Positions 6,878 through 11,225 of a stretch of DNA of 11,225 nucleotides are shown here, one piece after another (position 1 is the first letter of the stretch; each line of letters begins with the position of its first letter). Under the pieces are notes generated by a model, which did not search any database, was not told where the DNA came from, and worked only from the letters and a program-made list of their open reading frames with translations. This DNA is from DIGJ01 sp036658435 (lineage in GTDB: Bacteria; Bacillota; Clostridia; Lachnospirales; Lachnospiraceae): NCBI GenBank assembly GCA_036658435.1, contig JAVXEO010000067.1, positions 1 through 11,225 on the forward strand, read 5' to 3'. The position numbers and the translations under genes were made by a program.

Positions 6878-7503
6878 GTGTTCACCGCCTTTTTCATGGC
6901 CGGCATCAGCAGAAATAATGCCGCCGAAAGCACAAAATCACACCAAAAATAGGGGTTTCCTATGGTCGTGGATTTAAAGAAATAAGAGAGTGTCCAAAGG
7001 GTAAATTCTGTAAAAATAACAAATAAAATAGCAAGATGTATCCATTGTCTGTTCCATCCCTCACCTGTCTGCTTCCTGGCATAGAGAAAGCCTCGGGTGG
7101 AATCATAAGTGCAAACAGTGAGCAAGGGGCACCAAAGAAGCGTTCCAAATATGTCTCCAAAAAACAAAAAGCAAAGGGTAGTCACTGCCGGTATGGCTGT
7201 GATAAGCCATGCACCCACAGGCTTGTAATTTCGCTCCTTTGGTGTTGCAAAGGAAATATCTATCAATAGCAAAAATAAGAAACTGGCAAACCAAGATAGA
7301 TCCGACACATAAAAAATCTTAGGCGTATAAGTCATAATCACCAGATAGGAAAGCCAAAACAACAATCCCAAAGCAAAGGTACCATAGAAGCAAGCGAGGA
7401 TAAAATAAGATTGACTTTTGCGTTTTGCAGCTAATATTCCCGCCCAAAGCGCACATCCAATGGTAATAAAAAGCTGTATTCCATTGTCAACGATCTCAAT
7501 CAT
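6874..7503 (-). CDS. Seven-helix membrane protein of the sigma-factor operon, unknown function
   Basis: I do not recognise this 209-residue protein. It is hydrophobic throughout, with about seven helices, short loops and few charged residues. One larger basic loop (TYDSTRGFLYARKQTGEGWN, about 132-151) is probably cytoplasmic. No catalytic motif is evident. The start at 7503 is preceded by AGGAGG nine bases away; an in-frame ATG at 7587 would overlap the preceding gene by over 90 bases and lacks a ribosome binding site. The chosen start overlaps the preceding stop by eight bases and the gene overlaps prsW by four, so it is co-translated with the anti-sigma candidate and the protease. A signal sensor or a helper of the protease is possible, but nothing in the sequence proves it. 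Confidence 0.8.
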   Translation of the reverse strand: MIEIVDNGIQLFITIGCALWAGILAAKRKSQSYFILACFYGTFALGLLFWLSYLVIMTYTPKIFYVSDLSWFASFLFLLLIDISFATPKERNYKPVGAWLITAIPAVTTLCFLFFGDIFGTLLWCPLLTVCTYDSTRGFLYARKQTGEGWNRQWIHLAILFVIFTEFTLWTLSYFFKSTTIGNPYFWCDFVLSAALFLLMPAMKKAVNT

Positions 7504-7831
7504 GTTTTTTATCCTCCTGGCTTCTTTTGTGCAGATAAAGGCATAAAATTGTAAGGCAGATGCCCAACATAAAACCCAGCAGGGCAATCAGCAGATATCC
7601 CATAGAGGTTCCCCTTGAAAAGATGCTGCCAAAGCCTATCGTATTCGTATATTCCGTTGCTGCCAGCTGTGCCATCCAATCCGGCATAGCTAGTGCCATT
7701 CCCACAATCAAAAAAAAGCAAACCATAACAGAGGACAGGCTTAAAATGCGGTAGGTACGCCGCTTTTTTTCCTGCTTTAATTGATTGGCACGTTTCGTTA
7801 TTCGATTCATTCTTTCCTCAGTATTGTGCAT
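7496..7831 (-). CDS. Small two-helix membrane protein, probable anti-sigma factor
   Basis: The 111-residue protein has a basic cytoplasmic N terminus (MHNTEERMNRITKRANQLKQ, then EKKRR), a first helix (about 29-49), a 25-30-residue extracytoplasmic loop, a second helix (78-100) and a charged tail. No zinc-binding anti-sigma (ZAS, HxxxCxxC) motif is present, so it is not a classical RsiW-like protein. The case rests on position: its start overlaps the ECF sigma gene by 14 bases, and a PrsW protease is encoded two genes later. GAGGG upstream of the ATG, inside the sigma gene, supports the start. It resembles the product at 3795-4127. Either the N-terminal basic segment binds the sigma factor, or the protein is a membrane tether or sensor; the anti-sigma role is inferred. 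Confidence 0.75.
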   Translation of the reverse strand: MHNTEERMNRITKRANQLKQEKKRRTYRILSLSSVMVCFFLIVGMALAMPDWMAQLAATEYTNTIGFGSIFSRGTSMGYLLIALLGFMLGICLTILCLYLHKRSQEDKKHD

Positions 7832-8372
7832 TGGTCATTCCCTCTTTCTCCAAAATTGGACGTAGTGCCTGCCTGCCCCGATAAACAAGATTGGCAATTT
7901 GTTTTTCACTTTTATGCAGCACAGCCGCCGCTTCTTTATAACTCAATCCGTGAAAATAAAACAGATACAATGCCTCTCGGTAATCCGAATGTATCTTCTG
8001 CATGGATAAGTGCAAAATACGGTCACGCTCTTTGGTCTGTAAAATATCTTCAAGGAGCTCTTGGCTCCCGGGTTCACATTCCAGATCTTCAAGAAAAAAA
8101 GAACACCGTCCCCGCTTTTTCCCAATATAGCGCAATGCCAGATTACGCCCTGTTTTATAAAGGTAAGACCGGAATCCTCTCTCCTCAAAGCGGGGGCTTT
8201 TCGCCACAATACGTGCAAAGGCTTCCAACATCAAATCTTCTGCCTCATCTATGTCATGGGTATAACCATTAATGTAAAAGGTCAAATTATTTCCATGTCG
8301 CTCTATAAGTTCCCGTAAGGCATTTTCTTCCCCGGTTAAAAAACGGTGGTACAAAGCTTCATCTTCTGCCAT
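7818..8372 (-). CDS. ECF-type RNA polymerase sigma factor
   Basis: The 184-residue protein has the two domains of group IV sigma factors. Region 2 (about 8-78) includes LYHRFLTGEENALRELIERH, DIDEAEDLMLEAFARI and FRSYLYKTGRNLALRYI, for core binding and -10 recognition. Region 4 (about 118-172) has a helix-turn-helix, HGLSYKEAAAVLHKSEKQIA (141-160), continuing into NLVYRGRQALR for -35 recognition. The linker (about 88-112) is acidic. The ATG at 8372 is preceded by AAGGGGGAG. It is the first of four overlapping genes ending with prsW. A vegetative-type promoter lies upstream (8412-8440). I see no typical ECF self-promoter (AAC at -35), so autoregulation cannot be read from the sequence. The product is expected to be held at the membrane until proteolysis frees it. 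Confidence 0.9.
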   Translation of the reverse strand: MAEDEALYHRFLTGEENALRELIERHGNNLTFYINGYTHDIDEAEDLMLEAFARIVAKSPRFEERGFRSYLYKTGRNLALRYIGKKRGRCSFFLEDLECEPGSQELLEDILQTKERDRILHLSMQKIHSDYREALYLFYFHGLSYKEAAAVLHKSEKQIANLVYRGRQALRPILEKEGMTNAQY

Positions 8373-8405
8373 GATTCTTACTCCCCCTTTTTAATTCTTC
8401 TAATA

Positions 8406-8427
8406 GAAAATATTGTATTCTATTTTC
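8406..8427. promoter_or_regulatory. Inverted repeat across the -10 box of the sigma operon
   Basis: GAAAATA (8406-8412) and TATTTTC (8421-8427) form a perfect 7-bp inverted repeat with an 8-base centre covering the -10 hexamer. A repressor bound here would block the promoter. In AT-rich DNA this can arise by chance. Confidence 0.35.
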
Positions 8428-8440
8428 CTTATTCTTTCAA
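8412..8440 (-). promoter_or_regulatory. Promoter of the sigma/anti-sigma/PrsW operon
   Basis: TTGAAA (8435-8440), 17 bases, TACAAT (8412-8417): near-consensus sigma-A hexamers at ideal spacing, with a start site near 8405 and a ~33-base leader before the sigma gene. Confidence 0.65.
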
Positions 8441-8475
8441 GTAGAGAAATACTTCTCCCGTGAATTCTTGTGATT

Positions 8476-8523
8476 ATAAAAGGGATGCCATTACAACGTT
8501 ACGTGTAATGGCATCCCTTTTAT
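8476..8523 (-). terminator. Strong intrinsic terminator after the Na+/phosphate symporter gene
   Basis: A perfect 20-bp inverted repeat (8476-8495 with 8504-8523) encloses an 8-base loop, ACGTTACG. It starts at the base after the stop codon. The stem ends in CCCTTTTAT, supplying the U-rich end for minus-strand transcripts. It isolates the symporter gene from the sigma operon. Confidence 0.9.
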
Positions 8524-10155
8524 TTATGAGTGAATTCGTTGCATTTCCTGTGCAATATTTAATGCATGATCTCCGATTCGTTCAAAGTCCGTGAGCATTT
8601 CAGAATACACAATACATGCCTCCTCGGAACATTGTCCTTGTTTCATACGGTTAAGATGTGTTTCTTTATACTGCAATGTCATATCATCAATATTTTGCTC
8701 TAGTTGTGCTACCCGTATCATCCAGTCTGCAGTTCCCCGGTCTTCCCGTTCCAATATTTCAAATAAGAGTTGAAGTACCTGTTCCATCCGCTCCATTTCT
8801 ATTTGTGCCTCTTTGGAAAATGAAATCTTTTTATCCCTGAGAATGGTAGTGTATTCTGCAATATTTAATGCATGATCCCCAATTCGTTCAATGTTCCCAA
8901 TCATTTTAAAGTACTGGCTTGCATTAAAGGTTTCTTCTTCATTGGGTTCATTTACAATCGTTCTGGAAATATATTGAGAAATTTCCTTGTTCATGTAGTC
9001 AATGTATTCTTCCATTTCATTGATTTGTGGAATTTGTTCTGCATCTCCCATACGAAATGCCCAAAATGACCGATCCACATTTTTCTTTGCCATATCCAGC
9101 ATACGGTATACTTCTTGTCCTAACTGGTTTAAGTATATTGCAGAAGTACCAATTGCACGTTCTGCTGATTTTCCAAGGGGATACAGATATTCCAAATGTT
9201 TTTCTTTGCTTCTGTCTTGTTCCCGTTCCGGAAGTATCTTCTGTGCCAGCAATGCAAGACCATTTCCTGCCGGAAGTAAAAGCAGCGTTGTTACAATATT
9301 AAAAAGGGTATGTACATTGGCAATTTGTGCCGCAGGACTTGTTGTAAGGGACTGCATAAAAGGAACCAATGGTGTCACAATACATATTATGGTAAATAGG
9401 GTTGTTCCAATGATATTAAACATTAAATGAATTAAAGTTGTTCTTTTTGCATTGCGGCTGGTTCCAATGGATGCCAGTACTGCCGTAATGCAGGTTCCAA
9501 TGTTTTGTCCAAATAACACAAATACCGCACTGTCTAGTCCAATCAATCCGCTTACTGCCAACGCCTGCAATATTCCAACCGAAGCAGACGAAGACTGAAT
9601 TACTGCTGTAAATGCAGCACCTGCCAGAATGCCAATCAGCGGGTTGGAAAATGTAGTCATTAAATGAATAAAGGTCTCTGAGTCTTGAAGTGGCAGCATT
9701 GCACCGCTCATCATTCCCATCCCAATAAATAGAACTCCAAGTCCTGCCAGAATCTGGCCTACATAAATGAATTTTGGTTTCTTTAGGAACATTATCATAG
9801 CTACACCTGCAAAGGCAAATAAAGGTGCAATCGCCCCTACATCCAGTGCAATTAACTGACCCGTTATGGTTGTTCCAATATTGGCCCCCATAATAATCCA
9901 AACTGCCTGTTTGAGTGTCATCATTCCTGAATTTACAAATCCAACGACCATAACCGTCGTGGCTGATGAGGATTGAATAATCGCCGTAATTCCTGCCCCC
10001 ACTGCAACTCCCATAAAACGGTTTGCTGTGAGTTTCTCCAAGATTTCCTTCATCTTGTTTCCTGCTGCTGCCTCAAGTCCCTGACTCATCATCTGCATTC
10101 CATATAAAAATAGTGCCAGTCCTCCTAATAATTCCAAAATCTGCGTTGTTCCCAT
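8524..10155 (-). CDS. Na+/phosphate symporter family protein (NptA/YjbB type) with PhoU-like domain
   Basis: The 543-residue protein has two inverted membrane repeats bearing the family signature: QSSSATTVM (61-69) with GANIGTT (90-96), and QSSSASVGI (187-195) with GQNIGTC (216-222). The QSSS motifs line the sodium/phosphate site in SLC34-related carriers. Helices end near residue 307. A cytoplasmic helical region (about 330-543) follows, with two PhoU-like halves, each holding the identical segment ERIGDHALNIA (423-433 and 525-535), typical metal-binding PhoU positions. It is expected to move inorganic phosphate with sodium, with the PhoU part regulating flux. It sits beside an arsenate-reduction operon but has its own promoter and terminator. 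The ribosome binding site is weak (AGAAGAG close to the ATG, AGGA 14 bases away). Direction of transport cannot be told; YjbB exports phosphate in E. coli. Confidence 0.93.
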   Translation of the reverse strand: MGTTQILELLGGLALFLYGMQMMSQGLEAAAGNKMKEILEKLTANRFMGVAVGAGITAIIQSSSATTVMVVGFVNSGMMTLKQAVWIIMGANIGTTITGQLIALDVGAIAPLFAFAGVAMIMFLKKPKFIYVGQILAGLGVLFIGMGMMSGAMLPLQDSETFIHLMTTFSNPLIGILAGAAFTAVIQSSSASVGILQALAVSGLIGLDSAVFVLFGQNIGTCITAVLASIGTSRNAKRTTLIHLMFNIIGTTLFTIICIVTPLVPFMQSLTTSPAAQIANVHTLFNIVTTLLLLPAGNGLALLAQKILPEREQDRSKEKHLEYLYPLGKSAERAIGTSAIYLNQLGQEVYRMLDMAKKNVDRSFWAFRMGDAEQIPQINEMEEYIDYMNKEISQYISRTIVNEPNEEETFNASQYFKMIGNIERIGDHALNIAEYTTILRDKKISFSKEAQIEMERMEQVLQLLFEILEREDRGTADWMIRVAQLEQNIDDMTLQYKETHLNRMKQGQCSEEACIVYSEMLTDFERIGDHALNIAQEMQRIHS

Positions 10156-10198
10156 CTCTTCTGCTTCATCCTGCCTTTCCTATTTTTGCTTCTTGGTC

Positions 10199-10227
10199 AG
10201 CATATCAATATTTTTATTCAGCGTCAA
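10199..10227 (-). promoter_or_regulatory. Promoter of the Na+/phosphate symporter gene
   Basis: TTGACG (10222-10227), 17 bases, TATGCT (10199-10204), about 44 bases before the ATG at 10155. The spacing is ideal and the -35 box strong. No Pho box repeat is obvious around it. Confidence 0.6.
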
Positions 10228-10260
10228 TCTAACTGGGAATTCCTTAGCATTTTTTTAGCG

Positions 10261-10295
10261 AAATAAAATCATGGATCCTTGCAGTATCCACCATT
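10261..10295 (-). terminator. Candidate terminator after arsC
   Basis: AATGGTGGAT pairs with ATCCATGATT (9 of 10 positions, one G-U, one mismatch) around a 9-base loop, followed by TTTTATTT. It begins 16 bases after the arsC stop. The stem is moderate and the T-tract is interrupted. Confidence 0.45.
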
Positions 10296-10311
10296 GGGAA
10301 ATACGAAATTT

Positions 10312-10719
10312 TTACTCACACAGATTTCCATAAAGATTGCGTTTTAATATTACAATTTTTCTTTCTATCCCTTTGATGACGTTTATAAACTCCTTGTCAC
10401 TTTTGCCGGTTGGGTCATTTAGCCCCCAATCTTCTCTGTAACGACAGGGTAAGAATGGGCAGGTCACATTGCAGCCCATTGTGATTACAATGTCAACCGG
10501 TGGAATGTCACAAAGGAGCTTGCTGTGCTGGGTTTGCTCCATGTCGATACCATAGAGTTGTTTCATAAGACGCACAGCGTCTTGATTGATTTGCGGTTTT
10601 GTTTCTGTGCCTGCGGAATAGCTTTCAAATACATCAAAGGCAAGATATTTGCCTAAGCCTTCCGCAATTTGACTGCGGCAGGAGTTATGGACACAGATAA
10701 AGGCTACTTTGGGTTTCAT
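10312..10719 (-). CDS. arsC: Arsenate reductase ArsC, thioredoxin-coupled (LMW phosphatase fold)
   Basis: The 135-residue protein reduces arsenate to arsenite in the cytoplasm. The N-terminal phosphatase loop CVHNSCRSQ gives the CX5R active site (C9 to R15, with C14 inside). YSAGTETKP (34-42) and WGLNDPTGKSDKEF (98-111), with the acid Asp102, are family markers. Three further cysteines, C83, C87 and C92, in MGCNVTCPFLPC supply the resolving disulfide relay; their spacing differs from the Bacillus C82/C89 pair but fits a clostridial subgroup as I recall it. The gene starts four bases after the thioredoxin-like gene, whose last codons supply GAGGGG as ribosome binding site. The small CxxC protein next to it may be its electron donor, although that is inference. 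Confidence 0.92.
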   Translation of the reverse strand: MKPKVAFICVHNSCRSQIAEGLGKYLAFDVFESYSAGTETKPQINQDAVRLMKQLYGIDMEQTQHSKLLCDIPPVDIVITMGCNVTCPFLPCRYREDWGLNDPTGKSDKEFINVIKGIERKIVILKRNLYGNLCE

Positions 10720-10723
10720 GTCA

Positions 10724-10966
10724 TTAGCCCCTCGCTTTTTTCAAAATGGAAATTACTTCGTCTTTTTTGAGCACCTTGCCAAAGGAAACAACCTTGCCGT
10801 CCACCACAAGAGCAGGCGTTGTCATTACACCATAAGCGGCGATTTCCGTAAAGTCCGTCACATGGTCAATATTGCTGTCCATCTGAAGCTCCTTAAGTGC
10901 TTCTATTGTAGCTTGTTCCAGTGCGTTACACTTTTTACAGCCAGAACCCAGTACTTGAATATTCAT
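10724..10966 (-). CDS. Small thioredoxin-like redox protein (CKKC active site)
   Basis: The 80-residue protein opens with a beta strand and a redox motif, IQVLGSGCKKC (C10 and C13), then a helix (ALEQATIEALKELQM) and the cis-proline region VMTTPALVVDGKVVSFGK. This is the minimal thioredoxin fold of the MTH895/TM0996 type, which is usually encoded next to ArsP/DUF318 permeases. It is flanked by such a permease gene, 23 bases upstream, and by arsC, four bases downstream. It probably passes electrons to ArsC or acts on the permease. The start is an ATG preceded by AGGAGG nine bases away. Confidence 0.9.
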   Translation of the reverse strand: MNIQVLGSGCKKCNALEQATIEALKELQMDSNIDHVTDFTEIAAYGVMTTPALVVDGKVVSFGKVLKKDEVISILKKARG

Positions 10967-10989
10967 CCTTCATTCCTCCTAAAATTTTA

Positions 10990-11225
10990 TTAGACCAATT
11001 GATACTGAAAAATATTAAATAGATATCCCACAATGATAATACCAATTGTGCAAATGGTAACGAACAGAATCAGCAATTTTGGTTTTATCCCTTTGCGCAA
11101 CATAATGATGGATGGCAGGGACAAGGTGGTCACCGCCATCATAAAGGAAAGTACCGTTCCAAGCTGTGCACCCTTAAAGAGCAGTGCTTCCGCAACCGGA
11201 ATCGTGCCGAAAATATCGGCATACA
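10990..11225 (-). CDS. C-terminal end of an ArsP/DUF318-type permease (partial)
   Basis: The gene enters from the window edge, so only the last 77 or so residues are visible, with the TAA stop at 10990-10992. It reads YADIFGTIPVAEALLFKGAQ, then a helix with LSFMMAVTTLSLPSIIMLRK, a basic turn (GIKPK) and a final helix (LLILFVTICTIGIIIVGYLF). The FGTIPVAEALL and MMAVTTLSLPSIIMLR segments are characteristic of the DUF318/ArsP permease family, which exports arsenic compounds or related ions. Its place directly before a thioredoxin-like gene and arsC fits an arsenic resistance operon. The 5' end and any ArsR repressor lie outside. The substrate is inferred from context. Confidence 0.85.
   Translation of the reverse strand, partial: YADIFGTIPVAEALLFKGAQLGTVLSFMMAVTTLSLPSIIMLRKGIKPKLLILFVTICTIGIIIVGYLFNIFQYQLV

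Noticed and set aside
7504..7587. N-terminal extension of the seven-helix protein to 7587
   Set aside because: It is the second helix region of the preceding gene read in another frame, without a ribosome binding site.
7781..8272. Long plus-strand open frame (163 codons)
   Set aside because: It lies opposite the ECF sigma gene, whose motifs are clear; the translated sequence has no domain character and no ribosome binding site.
8476..8523. Transposon inverted repeat or miniature element
   Set aside because: The perfect hairpin directly abuts a stop codon and ends in a T-rich tract, as an intrinsic terminator does.
9002..9430. 142-codon plus-strand frame
   Set aside because: Antisense to the symporter gene, with no start signal and no recognisable protein features.
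9416..9901. 161-codon frame within the symporter gene in another minus frame
   Set aside because: Cys/Trp/Tyr-rich translation typical of a shadow frame; the overlapping Na+/phosphate family protein is unambiguous.

Overview
The window is AT-rich, and every gene I can support lies on the minus strand. The gene content points to a low-GC Gram-positive anaerobe of the class Clostridia, most likely a Lachnospiraceae-type bacterium. It has a CdaA/CdaR diadenylate cyclase operon preceded by two membrane proteins, an ECF sigma factor with a small two-helix membrane partner and a PrsW protease, purine-rich AGGAGG ribosome binding sites, and tight translationally overlapping operons. The taxonomic call is an inference from this content.

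Read in the direction of transcription (high to low coordinates), the window resolves into about six transcription units. (1) 11225-10312: the end of an ArsP/DUF318-type permease (cut by the window edge), a small CxxC thioredoxin-like protein and a thioredoxin-coupled arsenate reductase ArsC; a candidate hairpin follows at 10258-10295. (2) 10155-8524: a Na+/phosphate symporter-family protein with a PhoU-like tail, with its own promoter (10199-10227) and a perfect 20-bp stem terminator (8476-8523). (3) 8372-6245: four overlapping genes encoding an ECF sigma factor, a two-helix membrane protein (probable anti-sigma), a seven-helix membrane protein and a PrsW-type intramembrane protease, driven by a good promoter at 8412-8440. 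(4) 6100-4190: a membrane GGDEF-EAL protein with a degenerate cyclase domain and an intact EAL site, predicted to degrade c-di-GMP. (5) 4127-3795: an orphan second copy of the anti-sigma-like protein, without its own sigma factor, ending in a terminator at 3729-3764. (6) 3639-12: a four-gene operon of two uncharacterised membrane proteins, cdaA (c-di-AMP synthesis) and cdaR (its YbbR-domain regulator).

The most interesting part is 3795-8372. A self-contained sigma/anti-sigma/site-1-protease switch sits next to a c-di-GMP phosphodiesterase and a stray paralogue of the anti-sigma. The phosphodiesterase gene and the stray paralogue are each preceded by a copy of the same ~55-bp sequence. Each copy carries the same promoter-like hexamers at the same distance from the start codon. 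This suggests either co-regulation or a rearrangement history involving a lost tandem gene. No RNA gene, insertion sequence or CRISPR array is visible, and no gene-free stretch exceeds about 160 bases.
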